From: UMGS1696 sp964623635
GTDB lineage: Bacteria > Bacillota > Clostridia > Oscillospirales > CAG-272
Direction of reading: 5' to 3'
NCBI GenBank assembly: GCA_964623635.1
Contig: CAZUUA010000007.1
Span: 21,843 to 85,842 of the forward strand
DNA length: 64,000 nt
A program made the position numbers and the translations under genes. Under the pieces are notes generated by a model, which saw nothing but the letters and a program-made list of their open reading frames with translations, did not search any database and was not told the origin of the DNA. This document shows positions 27,821 to 36,204 of the stretch, one piece after another. The number at the start of each line of letters is the position of its first letter. Position 1 is the first letter of the stretch.

Positions 27821-28235
27821 TGAACCAGCGTGGGATCGCTCTACTATACAGCTGCAGCAGTGCCGATGTACAACACACCAACTGCCGAAGGCAGTGAACC
27901 AGCGTGGGATCGCTCCACTATACAGCTACAGCAGTGCCGATGTACAACCCACCAACTGCCGAAGGCAGTGAACCAGCGTGGGATCGCTCTACTATACAGC
28001 TACGGCAGTGCCGATGTACAACACACCAACTGCCGAAGGCAGTGAACCAGCGTGGGATCGCTCCACTATACAGCTACAGCAGTGCCGATGTACAACCCAC
28101 CAACTGCCGAAGGCAGTGAACCAGCGTGGGATCGCTCTACTATACAGCTACGGCAGTGCCGATGTACAACACACCAACTGCCGAAGGCAGTGAACCAGCG
28201 TGGGATCGCTCTACTACACAGCTACAGCAGTGCCG
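27821..28235. repeat. 74-bp tandem repeat array, about 5.6 copies
   Basis: Units start at 27821, 27895, 27969, 28043, 28117 and 28191 (TGAACCAGCGTGGGATCGCT...), exactly 74 bases apart. Each full unit carries the hairpin ACTGCCGAAGGCAGT. Units 2 and 4 share CTCCACT and CAACCCACC; units 3 and 5 share CTCTACT, ACGGCAG and CAACACACC. The array is therefore a 148-bp dimer duplicated, flanked by variant end units. It lies just past the EF-G-like stop codon. Confidence 0.95.
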
Positions 28236-28260
28236 GAGATTGCCCACCGGGGCTCCCGGT

Positions 28261-30333
28261 TTATTCGTCGTCGGAGTTGTCGGCGTCGGCGATGACCTTC
28301 TGGGCAATGTTGCCGGGAACCTCTTCGTAACGGTCTACGATGAAGTCATAGGAACCACGACCCTGGGACATGGCACGCAGCGCAATGGTGTAATCCATCA
28401 TTTCAGCCTTCGGTACGTCGGCTTCTACAACGGTATAACCAGACTTGTGCTCGGCAGGATTGATACCCAGCACACGGCCACGACGCTTGTTTACGTCACC
28501 CATGACGTCGCCTACCAGAGAATCCGGAACGGTGGCGTACAGTGTACCAACGGGCTCCAGCAGCACCGGCTTAGCCTGAGGCAGACCAGCCTTGTATGCC
28601 AGCTTAGCAGCCAGCTTGAAGGAGATTTCATTGGAGTCTACCGGGTGGTAGGAACCATCGTACAGGTCGGCTGCCAGATTCACCATGGGATAACCGGCCA
28701 GAACACCCTTCAACATTGCTTCCTGCAGACCCTTTTCTACGGCCGGATAGAAGTTCTTCGGTACGGTACCGCCCACAACGGACTGGGTGAAGGTCAGACC
28801 TTCTGCCTCGCCGTGGGAGAAGCGCATCTTGACGTGACCGTACTGACCGGAACCGCCGGACTGCTTCTTGTGCTTTCCTTCTACATCTGCCGTACCCTTG
28901 ATGGTCTCACGGTATGCGATCTTGGGCGTGGTCAGCTCTACAGAGGTACCAAAACGGCTCTTCAGCTTGGAAACCACTACAGCAAAGTGGATGTCACCCA
29001 TAGCGGACAGGGTCATCTGCTTGGTCTCTGCATTGTTTTCATATACCAGCGTGGGATCCTCTTCCAGCAGTCTGGCAATACCCACGGAGATTTTATCTTC
29101 GTCACCCTTGGCGGCAGGCATGATGGCCTGGGTCATGTACGGCTTCGGGAAGGTGATCTTCTTATACTGAATGTCCGCACCGGTGGTCAGGGTGTCGTTG
29201 GTGTTGGTACCGGCCAGCTTGGCGATCATACCAATGTCACCACAAGCCAGTGCGGTCACTTCGGTCTGCTTCTTACCACGGATGGTGTAGATGTGGGACA
29301 TCTTTTCCATGACGCCGGTGTTGGTGTTCTGCAGGGTCATATCGGCGGTCAGCTCACCGTTCATCACCTTGAAGAAGGACATCTTACCTACGAACGGGTC
29401 GGCGATGGTCTTGAATACGAACAGTGCGCATTCGCCGTCGGCTGCGATGGGTGTTTCGGTAACCTTGTCACCGTCCACCAGATGCTCGACCTTGCGGGCC
29501 GTCGGACGGGGGAAGGAGTCTGCAATGGTATCCAGCAGGAAGTTCACACCCCACAGATTCACGGCAGAACCGGAGAATACGGGCACGATGGAGCCGTCGA
29601 TGATACCCTGGTGCAGGGCTTCCACAGCTTCTTCCTGGGTGATGACGCCTTCGTCAAAATACTTGTCCATCAGCTCTTCACTGGTGGATGCCAGCGCTTC
29701 GTTCAGGGTCTCGGCGTAGCTGGCTGCGATATCTTCCTGGGCAGGTGTGAAATCGGCTTCGCTTCTCTTACCCTTGTCGTCAAAGGTGTAGGCCTTTCTC
29801 TGGATCAGGTTCAGGAAGGTAACCTTCTTGCCGTCCTTCACGGGTACCAGTACCGGGCACACTGCCGTACCGAACTGTTCGTTCAGCTGATTGAATACTC
29901 TTTCGAAATCCGCTTCGGGATCGTCACACTTGTTGATGAAGAAGGCCTTGGGAATACCGGCATCGGTCACCTTGTCCCAAGCCAGCTCAGCACCCACTTC
30001 TACACCGGCCTTACCGTCCAGTACGATGATACCGGCGTCTGCCACACGAGTAGCGGCACACACTTCACCCTGGAAGTCTAAGAAGCCAGGGGTGTCGATG
30101 AAGTTGACCTTGATGTCATTCCAGATCACGGGTGCCATGGTCAGAGTCAGAGAAAAGCCGCGCTTGATCTCTTCTGCATCGTAGTCACAAACGGTATTGC
30201 CGTCGGTGATCTTTCCAAGTCTGTCGGTGGCTTTGCTCAGATAGAGGGCTGCTTCGGCGATGGAAGTCTTACCGCTTCCGCCATGTCCCAGTAAAACGAT
30301 ATTTCGGATACTCTTGGTGTTGAAATCTGCCAT
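28261..30333 (-). CDS. EF-G-like GTPase (EF-G2/FusA2 type)
   Basis: A 690-residue translational GTPase with EF-G domain order. P-loop is GHGGSGKTS (residues 16-24), switch I DYDAEEIKRGFS, G3 DTPGFLDF (80-87) and G4 NKCD (134-137). The domain IV/V region includes GGSGQYGHVKMRF, GGTVPKNFYPAVEKGLQEA and RRGRVLGINP. In canonical EF-G the G3 motif is DTPGHVDF with a catalytic His; here Phe replaces it, as other residues do in EF-G2 paralogues. Role in translation is therefore uncertain, and a second, canonical fusA is expected elsewhere. AAGGAG is 8 bases before the ATG. Confidence 0.9.
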   Translation of the reverse strand: MADFNTKSIRNIVLLGHGGSGKTSIAEAALYLSKATDRLGKITDGNTVCDYDAEEIKRGFSLTLTMAPVIWNDIKVNFIDTPGFLDFQGEVCAATRVADAGIIVLDGKAGVEVGAELAWDKVTDAGIPKAFFINKCDDPEADFERVFNQLNEQFGTAVCPVLVPVKDGKKVTFLNLIQRKAYTFDDKGKRSEADFTPAQEDIAASYAETLNEALASTSEELMDKYFDEGVITQEEAVEALHQGIIDGSIVPVFSGSAVNLWGVNFLLDTIADSFPRPTARKVEHLVDGDKVTETPIAADGECALFVFKTIADPFVGKMSFFKVMNGELTADMTLQNTNTGVMEKMSHIYTIRGKKQTEVTALACGDIGMIAKLAGTNTNDTLTTGADIQYKKITFPKPYMTQAIMPAAKGDEDKISVGIARLLEEDPTLVYENNAETKQMTLSAMGDIHFAVVVSKLKSRFGTSVELTTPKIAYRETIKGTADVEGKHKKQSGGSGQYGHVKMRFSHGEAEGLTFTQSVVGGTVPKNFYPAVEKGLQEAMLKGVLAGYPMVNLAADLYDGSYHPVDSNEISFKLAAKLAYKAGLPQAKPVLLEPVGTLYATVPDSLVGDVMGDVNKRRGRVLGINPAEHKSGYTVVEADVPKAEMMDYTIALRAMSQGRGSYDFIVDRYEEVPGNIAQKVIADADNSDDE

Positions 30334-30448
30334 GGGGGTGAACTCCTTTATATATAGTGAAACATTCGTAAGTCACAGGGTGTGGTTGTGTATGTGATGT
30401 TCGGGATTCTGTATACACCGAACAAGGAAAACCCGACGTTACTTGTTT

Positions 30449-30477
30449 ATTATACACCATTCCAATCTGTATTGCAA
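30449..30477 (-). promoter_or_regulatory. Promoter of the EF-G-like gene
   Basis: Minus strand TTGCAA (30472-30477), 17 bases, TATAAT (30449-30454). A leader of about 110 bases follows. Confidence 0.85.
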
Positions 30478-30609
30478 GAGCATAGGCGAAATTTTTTGCC
30501 GTCATGGGTGCCAGTAATTTGCACCAAATTTTGTATACCTTGCACAAAAACGGCTACATTCGTCCAAAAGACAAGGGATTTCTGCCAGTGGCGTGACGAA
30601 ATCAAAGAA

Positions 30610-30681
30610 AAAAAGCCCCGTCTTTCTGGGCAAGAACACCATGTCGTGGAAGACAGGATGGATGCGCAGGACAGGGCCTTT
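30610..30681 (-). terminator. Probable long-looped terminator after the MIF-like gene
   Basis: On the minus strand AAAGGCCCTGTC is followed 45 bases later by GACGGGGCTTTTTTT. The outer arms pair and a seven-T run follows, so the intervening bases would form the loop. Confidence 0.5.
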
Positions 30682-30691
30682 GGGGGTGAGG

Positions 30692-31033
30692 TCAGAAATT
30701 GCTGCCGTTCCAGCCCCAATGGGAGACCTCTTCGTATTTGACGTAGCAGTGGTCCGGCGAGATGCCGCAGATCTGCTCCATAGTCCGGCAGACCAGAGAC
30801 GTCATATTGTCGTAGGCAGCAGCGGTGCCTTTGCCGAACAGTGCCACCTGTACCATAGCGCAGGGCTCGTTATCACCGGCAAAGTGCATGGAGCAGTCGC
30901 CGGTCAGATCCACCATGAGCCAGCGTTCGGTCTTGCCGGGGAAGGTCTCAATGTCACGACCAAAGGCAGCGGTGAGAGCGGCTTCCTTGTCGGTGCTCAG
31001 CGGCGTGGTCATGCGTACCTGGATATAAGGCAT
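30692..31033 (-). CDS. Macrophage migration inhibitory factor-like tautomerase
   Basis: A 113-residue protein of the MIF/D-dopachrome tautomerase fold. It keeps the N-terminal Pro2 (MPYIQV) that is the catalytic base once Met is removed, the Lys in FPGKTERWLMVDL, GDNEPCAMVQVALFGK, and the end ISPDHCYVKYEEVSHWGWNGSNF, close to mammalian MIF. The CxxC redox motif of MIF is absent (only PCAM). Physiological substrate unknown. The start at 31031-31033 has AAAAGGAG upstream; a longer frame would run through the promoter. Confidence 0.9.
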   Translation of the reverse strand: MPYIQVRMTTPLSTDKEAALTAAFGRDIETFPGKTERWLMVDLTGDCSMHFAGDNEPCAMVQVALFGKGTAAAYDNMTSLVCRTMEQICGISPDHCYVKYEEVSHWGWNGSNF

Positions 31034-31070
31034 ATGTGTATTCTCCTTTTGTGGTTTTTGGGTTGTTGTT

Positions 31071-31099
31071 ATGATACCACGGAACGAGGCGATTGTCAA
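31071..31099 (-). promoter_or_regulatory. Promoter of the MIF-like gene
   Basis: Minus strand TTGACA (31094-31099), 17 bases ending TGG, TATCAT (31071-31076). Confidence 0.8.
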
Positions 31100-31161
31100 G
31101 GGGAAAATGGAAGGTCAGAAGTCACGAAATTGGATGCAAAGCAAAACACGGTCTATATCAT

Positions 31162-31198
31162 TTCTGACCTTTGATTTCTGATTTCTGATTTCTGACCT
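31162..31198. repeat. Short TTTCTGA-type direct repeats
   Basis: TTTCTGACCTTTGATTTCTG followed by two more ATTTCTG copies, a roughly 7-8-base tandem motif in the gap between the MIF-like and zur genes. Related TCTGAC/GTCAGA strings occur in the gaps at 10437-10465 and 37795-37826. Confidence 0.6.
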
Positions 31199-31201
31199 AA
31201 A

Positions 31202-31226
31202 TTTGATATTGACTTTCAATTTCAAA
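31202..31226. promoter_or_regulatory. Candidate Zur operator
   Basis: A 25-bp dyad, TTTGATATTGA - CTT - TCAATTTCAAA, matching at 10 of 11 positions between arms. It covers the -35 of the zur-znu promoter, as expected of a Fur-family repressor site controlling its own operon. Confidence 0.65.
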
Positions 31227-31237
31227 TGTGGTATACT
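31209..31237 (+). promoter_or_regulatory. Promoter of zur-znuACB
   Basis: TTGACT (31209-31214), 17 bases ending TGG, TATACT (31232-31237). The -35 is inside the candidate Zur operator. Confidence 0.85.
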
Positions 31238-31289
31238 ATAGTACGTTACCCAACGACAATATACCCATGCAAAAAAGGAGAGGGATCTC

Positions 31290-31688
31290 ATGGCGTATCA
31301 GACCAAACAGCGGCACGCGATACTGGCGTATCTGGCAGCGTCTCCACACACCAGTCACACGGCCAGAGAGCTCATCGACAGCCTGCATATCAGTGAACCC
31401 ACCGTTTTTCGAACCCTGACCTATCTGACCGAGGAAGGGCTGCTCAAACGGTTCACCGGTCCCCATGGGGCTGTCTACCAATATATCGGCTGCGGCGGCC
31501 ACCATATGCACCTGAAATGCAAGGCCTGTGGAAACCTTGTTCACCTGGAATGCAGCTTTGCAGAGGAGATCCTGCGGCATTTCTCCGAGGAACACCATTT
31601 TATGCTGGACGAAGAAGACACCATTTTCTACGGCTTCTGCGACAACTGCCGCCGCAAGACCGAAGCCGGAAAGGATACAGACCTATGA
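31290..31688 (+). CDS. zur: Fur-family metalloregulator, probably Zur
   Basis: A 132-residue Fur-family protein: winged helix in residues 1-80 (ILAYLAASPHTSHTARELIDSLHISEPTVFRTLTYLTEEGLLKRF), then the metal-binding half with GGHHMHLKCKACG and FCDNC, two CxxC pairs for structural zinc, and a His-rich sensing region. The assignment to Zur over PerR or Fur rests on the following zinc-type ABC importer, with which it overlaps (ATGA). GGAG lies 10 bases before the ATG. It would repress the operon when zinc is sufficient. Confidence 0.88.
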   Translation: MAYQTKQRHAILAYLAASPHTSHTARELIDSLHISEPTVFRTLTYLTEEGLLKRFTGPHGAVYQYIGCGGHHMHLKCKACGNLVHLECSFAEEILRHFSEEHHFMLDEEDTIFYGFCDNCRRKTEAGKDTDL

Positions 31689-32638
31689 AAAAAACATTGC
31701 TGCTGCTTCTAGCACTGACCTTTCTCACCGGCAGTACCACCGGCTGTGCGGTTGACGATGGCAGACCGGAAATGGATGGACTGACCATCGTGACCACCAA
31801 CTTTTTCTTATATGACACCGCCCGCACGTTGGCGAGAGAAAACGACACGGTGCAGATGCTGATCTCTCCCGGTGCGGAATCCCACGACTATGAGCTGACC
31901 CTGGCCGATATGGCAACCCTTGAGACCTGCGACCTGTTTGTCTATGGTGGCGGCGAGGGTGAGGAATGGGTCTATGATGCACTGGACACCTTTGCGGCAA
32001 GCGGCATCACCATCCCCACCTTCTGCGCCATGGAAGCGGTGGAGCAAAAGGGAAATCTCATCCATGCCGCAGAAGAACACGACCACGGCGAACACGCAGA
32101 CGAGCATTGGGAAGGCATCGATGACCATGTGTGGCTCTCCATCCCCAATGCCATAGCGATCTACGAAGGACTGTGCGAGACGCTCCTGCACACCTACGAG
32201 ACCTGGTCGCCGGCGGAAAACGACTGGACATACACCGTTACCACCTGGGACGAAAAATACCGGACACTGGTGGCAGAGGCGGCCGATCCCTTTCTCCTTG
32301 TGGCTGACCGGTTTCCCTATACCTACCTGACCACCGAATACGGTATCGACTATATGGCGGCCTTCTCCGGCTGCAGCTCCGACACCGAACCGACCTTAGA
32401 TGTGGTGGATACGCTGATCACAGCAGTGAAAAACCGGTCATGCAATACGATCCTTGTGACTGAGCTGTCCGATCGGCAGACCGCCCGTGCCATGGTCGCC
32501 CAGCTACCGGGCGTGACCATCGAGGAGCTGCATTCCTGCCACAACGTGACAAAGGAAGACTTTGATTCCGGTGTGACCTACATCGATCTACTGGCACGGA
32601 ACTACGACATATTGGAGAAAATACTATGGAAGAAATAG
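31685..32638 (+). CDS. znuA: Zinc-type ABC importer solute-binding lipoprotein
   Basis: A 317-residue cluster A-I metal-binding protein: signal peptide MKKTLLLLLALTFLTGSTT with lipobox TTGC, the first ligand in GAESHDYELT, a His/Glu-rich loop (EEHDHGEHADEHWEG), the second ligand in DDHVWLSIPNA, and ADRFPYTYLTTEYGIDY where many ZnuA proteins have a third His. Here that His is replaced, so metal coordination differs from E. coli ZnuA. It captures zinc or manganese at the cell surface. It overlaps zur (ATGA) and znuC. Confidence 0.9.
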   Translation: MKKTLLLLLALTFLTGSTTGCAVDDGRPEMDGLTIVTTNFFLYDTARTLARENDTVQMLISPGAESHDYELTLADMATLETCDLFVYGGGEGEEWVYDALDTFAASGITIPTFCAMEAVEQKGNLIHAAEEHDHGEHADEHWEGIDDHVWLSIPNAIAIYEGLCETLLHTYETWSPAENDWTYTVTTWDEKYRTLVAEAADPFLLVADRFPYTYLTTEYGIDYMAAFSGCSSDTEPTLDVVDTLITAVKNRSCNTILVTELSDRQTARAMVAQLPGVTIEELHSCHNVTKEDFDSGVTYIDLLARNYDILEKILWKK

Positions 32639-33507
32639 AGCAAAAAAAGTACTCTACTAAAGTAAAAAATCCTACTTTGGTAGAGGCAAAAAATGTGACT
32701 CTGTCCTATGACGGCAAGCCTGTGGTTGGAAACGTGAACTTTACCGTGACGAAGGGGATGTACCTGTGTGTGGTCGGCGCCAACGGCAGTGGCAAATCCA
32801 CCCTGATGCGTGCCATCACCGGTATGCTTCGTCCCACCACCGGCACCCTGACCGTGACACCTGGCGTGACCATTGGCTATCTGCCCCAGCAGCCGGAGAT
32901 CCAGCGGGACTTTCCGGCGTCGGTGTGGGAGGTTGCGCTGTCCGGCTGTCTGGGCAGAGTGAAGAATCGCTTCTGGCCGGGGTTCGGGTACGACAAGGAG
33001 TCCCGGGCACGAGCGGAAAAGGCACTGGATATGCTGGGGATGGCAGACAAAAAGAAGCACTCCTACAACGAGCTATCCGGTGGGCAACAGCAGCGGGTAC
33101 TGCTGGCAAGAGCACTGTGCGCTTCGGATACGCTGCTGCTGCTGGACGAGCCGGTGACCGGGCTGGATCCGGATGCGACCCGTGAGATGTATGCTATGAT
33201 CCGGCGGCTGAACAGTGCAGGCACGGCGATCCTGATGGTGACCCACGATATGGAGGCGGCCCTGGAGGAATCTTCGCACATTTTGTGCCTGTGTCAGCGA
33301 CATGGAGAGACGGCAGACCACGGTCACGCCAACTTTTTTGGAGAGACGGAAGCATATCGGGCCAGTCTGGGTGCCGCACCCGGTGAGGACAAGTGCAGCT
33401 GCTGCGGTATGGCGCATGAGCATCGTACCGCAGCTGTGGGGGCAAGAAAGCTCCTGGTGCCGGCGGGTCTGCAGTCTGCCTATGTCGAAAAGGAGAAAAA
33501 ACTATGA
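32626..33507 (+). CDS. znuC: Zinc-type ABC importer ATPase
   Basis: A 293-residue ABC ATPase: Walker A GANGSGKST, Q-loop region YLPQQPEIQ, signature LSGGQQQRVLLARAL, Walker B LLLDEPVTGLD and the switch His in MVTHDME. It energises the importer with the adjacent permease. Two additions are unusual: an N-terminal lead of about 18 residues, and a C-terminal stretch of about 45 residues with DKCSCCGMAHEHR, a cluster of Cys and His that could bind zinc. It overlaps znuA by 13 bases and znuB by 4. Confidence 0.93.
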   Translation: MEEIEQKKYSTKVKNPTLVEAKNVTLSYDGKPVVGNVNFTVTKGMYLCVVGANGSGKSTLMRAITGMLRPTTGTLTVTPGVTIGYLPQQPEIQRDFPASVWEVALSGCLGRVKNRFWPGFGYDKESRARAEKALDMLGMADKKKHSYNELSGGQQQRVLLARALCASDTLLLLDEPVTGLDPDATREMYAMIRRLNSAGTAILMVTHDMEAALEESSHILCLCQRHGETADHGHANFFGETEAYRASLGAAPGEDKCSCCGMAHEHRTAAVGARKLLVPAGLQSAYVEKEKKL

Positions 33508-34340
33508 CCATACAATCCATTTTGGCGTCTCCGTTTTTGACCGGTGTGGTGGTACGTTCCCTGATCGTGGGGGTACTGGTATCCCTGTGTGCAGCACTGC
33601 TGGGCGTGAGCCTAGTACTGAAGCGGTATTCCATGATCGGAGACGGTCTGTCCCACGTGGGATTTTTTGCCCTGGCACTGTCTACAGCAGCCGGGGTCAG
33701 TGGTGCGTACACCATGGAAGCGTCCCTGCCCATCGTGATTCTGGCGGCGGTGCTGATCCTACGGCTGAGCCAATCGAAGAAGATCAAAGGGGACGCAGCC
33801 TGTGCCATCGTATCCACCGGTGCCGTTGCCATTGGTACGCTGATCAACAATGTGCTGGGCGTGCGCTCGTCAGACGTGTGCAGCAGCCTATTTGGTTCGG
33901 CTTCGCTGGTGACACTGACGGACAAGGATCTGTGGCTCAGCGTTGCCATGTCGGCTCTGACCCTGGTGTGGTACGTGCTGTGTGCCCGGCGGATCTTTGC
34001 GGTGACCTTTGATATGCCCTTCGCCCGCTCTGCCGGGGTACACACCGACCGGCTGGATCTCATGATGGCGATCCTGACGGGCATCACCATTGTGGTGGGC
34101 ATGAAGATGATGGGAGCCATTATGATCTCTGCGCTGATCCTGTTTCCGCCCATGACCGCCATGCGTGTGACCGGCAGCTTCCGGGCTACGGTGTGGGTGT
34201 CTGCCATCGTATCGGTGGTGAGCTTTGTGGTGGGCTTTGTGCTGGCGTGTCGGTTTTCTCTGCAGACCGGCGCCACGGTGGTGACGGTACAGCTACTACT
34301 GTTTTTGGCCTTTGCACTGGTGGGAAGAAAGAAAAGATAA
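33504..34340 (+). CDS. znuB: Zinc-type ABC importer permease
   Basis: A 278-residue membrane protein of the ABC-3 family with about eight hydrophobic segments. The block MIGDGLSHVGFFALAL near residue 45 and MKMMGAIMISALILFPPMTAMRV near residue 200 are family signatures, the second being near the ATPase contact. It carries the metal ion through the membrane. It overlaps znuC by ATGA and ends the operon at a strong terminator. Confidence 0.93.
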   Translation: MTIQSILASPFLTGVVVRSLIVGVLVSLCAALLGVSLVLKRYSMIGDGLSHVGFFALALSTAAGVSGAYTMEASLPIVILAAVLILRLSQSKKIKGDAACAIVSTGAVAIGTLINNVLGVRSSDVCSSLFGSASLVTLTDKDLWLSVAMSALTLVWYVLCARRIFAVTFDMPFARSAGVHTDRLDLMMAILTGITIVVGMKMMGAIMISALILFPPMTAMRVTGSFRATVWVSAIVSVVSFVVGFVLACRFSLQTGATVVTVQLLLFLAFALVGRKKR

Positions 34341-34343
34341 TAG

Positions 34344-34385
34344 AAAAGCTCTCTTGGGTGCCTGTGCCGAAAAGAGAGCTTTTTT
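34344..34385 (+). terminator. Terminator of zur-znuACB
   Basis: AAAAGCTCTCTT pairs with AAGAGAGCTTTT; a T run follows. Confidence 0.9.
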
Positions 34386-34437
34386 GATTTTAAATAAAAT
34401 TCTCTGTGGACTTTTATGAAAACTTTTTCTGTAGCTA

Positions 34438-34466
34438 TTGACAGGGTGTGTGGATTTGTGTTTAAT
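34438..34466 (+). promoter_or_regulatory. Promoter of solute-binding paralogues 3 and 4
   Basis: TTGACA (34438-34443), 17 bases, TTTAAT (34461-34466), 125 bases before the ATG of paralogue 3. Confidence 0.7.
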
Positions 34467-34590
34467 AGAATAAACATGATCGCTTTACGGCGGTGAATTT
34501 GCATAATACGTCAAATATCAAGTCGAGAATAGTCTATGGCTATCATTGGATTTGTATAGAACGATCATGGCAGAGGATGGAGGTGCGCAT

Positions 34591-36066
34591 ATGTCTACAA
34601 AAAAGCGGATGCTTACTTTGCTGCTGACGGCACTGCTGCTGTCGTCTGTCTTTGTGTCCTGCGGAGAAACAGAGGTCGAGGAGACCAAGGAGACCGATAC
34701 AGCTGCCACCACTGCAGAACCGGAGACCGAGGAGACTCGCTACACAGCGGTTATCCCCGAGGGCACGGACTACAACGGTGAGACCTTTACGGTGCTGGCC
34801 TTTCCGCTGGAGACGCTTGTCTGGGGCGACGTGGACTGGAATGCCCAAGAGCTGACCGGTGAGGTGGTCAACGATGCGGTGTACAATCGTACTTCTGCCA
34901 CAGAGTCTAAGCTCAACGTGGATATCGAGGTAATCCACATGGACAGCTACGGCAACGCCACCATGTTGCAGAAGTCTGTGAACGCACAGGACAATGCCTA
35001 TCAGCTTGCCACCAATTCCCTGCAGACCACCCTGACCATGGGACAAAACGGACTGCTGGCGGAGCTGAATGACTATGCCGACAAGGGCACGCTGGCACTG
35101 CGCTCGCCTTGGTGGGACCAGAACTGCCTGAACGACCTGTCCGTGGATCACAAGAACTATATCCTCACCGGCGACATTGGTACCATGTACAAAAAGTCCA
35201 TCGGCGCCATCATGTTCAACAAGGTCATCTACAACAACTACACCCTGGAGGACCCGTATGAGCTGGTGGAAAACGGCAAGTGGACCATCGACAAAATGGT
35301 GGAAATGGGCACACAGGTATCGGTGGACACAAACGGCGACGGCATTATGAATACCGAAGACCAGTTTGGGCTGATTTGCTTCTGCGATATGATGCCGCTG
35401 GCGTTTATCGGCTGTGGCGTACAAATGGCGTCCAAGGATGCGGACGATATTCCCTATCTCAGTATGTATTCCGAAAAGACCGTGTCCGTGATGGAAAAGC
35501 TGGCGACCTTGATGTACGACGAATCCATCACCTGGAGCTGGTCCAAGGCCGGTGTCACCGAAGAGACCGCTTTTGCTATGTTCCAAGCGGATCAGGCCTT
35601 CTTCTATTATGGAGAGCTGCACGCCGTTGCCACCATGCGGGATATGGATTCTCCCTTTGGCGTCCTGCCCATGCCCAAATATGACGAGGCACAGGACAGC
35701 TACTACCACTGCGTCAATCCCAATGTTGCTTCCGTGTATTGCATCCCGGTCACCAATGTTGCCTATGACATGACCGGTCACGTGATGGATACTTTGGGTG
35801 CCGAATCCAAAAACGAGCTGACGCCGGCCTACTACAATGTGACGCTGCTGGGCAAGGTCAGCCGGGACACCGAATCTGTGTCATCGCTGGATATCATTAT
35901 CGGCAGCATCCGGTATGATCTGGGCTACCTGGGCGGCGTCGGGATCAGCTCTATGCTGTACACCATGGCAAACGCCTGCAATGTCGATCTGACCTCTCAG
36001 TACGAGGCAAAGGCAAGCTCCTTTGAAAAAGCGCTGGAAAAGATCGTGCAGGCCTACGTGGACTAA
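34591..36066 (+). CDS. Solute-binding lipoprotein, paralogue 3
   Basis: A 491-residue lipoprotein. MSTKKRMLTLLLTALLLSSVFVSC is the signal peptide with lipobox FVSC, then a Glu/Thr-rich linker. The family block is DYNGETFTVLAF and ELTGEVVNDAVYNRTSATESKLNVDI, the EF-hand-like loop is DTNGDGIMNTED, and the C-terminal half has VLPMPKYDEAQDSYY. Mature protein should sit on the outer face of the membrane and bind an oligosaccharide or related solute. GGAGG is 7 bases before the ATG at 34591. The next gene is a paralogue with a 138-base gap and no clear promoter, so the two may be co-transcribed. Confidence 0.86.
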   Translation: MSTKKRMLTLLLTALLLSSVFVSCGETEVEETKETDTAATTAEPETEETRYTAVIPEGTDYNGETFTVLAFPLETLVWGDVDWNAQELTGEVVNDAVYNRTSATESKLNVDIEVIHMDSYGNATMLQKSVNAQDNAYQLATNSLQTTLTMGQNGLLAELNDYADKGTLALRSPWWDQNCLNDLSVDHKNYILTGDIGTMYKKSIGAIMFNKVIYNNYTLEDPYELVENGKWTIDKMVEMGTQVSVDTNGDGIMNTEDQFGLICFCDMMPLAFIGCGVQMASKDADDIPYLSMYSEKTVSVMEKLATLMYDESITWSWSKAGVTEETAFAMFQADQAFFYYGELHAVATMRDMDSPFGVLPMPKYDEAQDSYYHCVNPNVASVYCIPVTNVAYDMTGHVMDTLGAESKNELTPAYYNVTLLGKVSRDTESVSSLDIIIGSIRYDLGYLGGVGISSMLYTMANACNVDLTSQYEAKASSFEKALEKIVQAYVD

Positions 36067-36204
36067 AACGACAGGCGCCACTGCGGAGCCTGGTACCCTT
36101 TCGCAAATAGGACAAACGTGGCTTTTTTCGACCGCTCCGGGTGGAAACGATCCACCACATCGGGATATATGAGATTTTACGAAAACAGGACGGAGGTACC
36201 CCCT

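Larger units (their letters stand above)
27620..28260. other. 641-base intergenic region: lacZ promoter plus minisatellite
   Basis: Holds the lacZ promoter (27650-27678), an imperfect AGTCCCTG.../CAGGGACT inverted repeat at 27730-27762 and the 74-bp repeat array (27821-28235). Short open frames inside the array restart every 74 bases and are not considered genes. Confidence 0.8.
30334..30691. other. 358-base intergenic region
   Basis: Holds the leader and promoter of the EF-G-like gene and the presumed terminator of the MIF-like gene (30610-30681). Nothing else recognisable lies in 30478-30609. Confidence 0.6.

Noticed and set aside
27821..28235. CRISPR array or invertible promoter
   Set aside because: Units are contiguous 74-bp repeats with no unique spacers, there are no cas genes, and there are no inverted outer ends or recombinase nearby.
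27830..28330. Five short overlapping peptides of 71-92 residues in the repeat array
   Set aside because: Each is the same phrase restarting every 74 bases because the period is not a multiple of three; no ribosome sites precede them.
25850..30081. Plus-strand open frames of about 650 codons opposite lacZ and the EF-G-like gene
   Set aside because: Antisense shadows of strongly biased genes; the translations are low in recognisable motifs, and one of them starts inside the 74-bp repeats.
36067..36204. Separate promoter for solute-binding paralogue 4
   Set aside because: No TTGNNN/TATNNT pair at 16-18 bases could be found in the gap; only a small hairpin is present.
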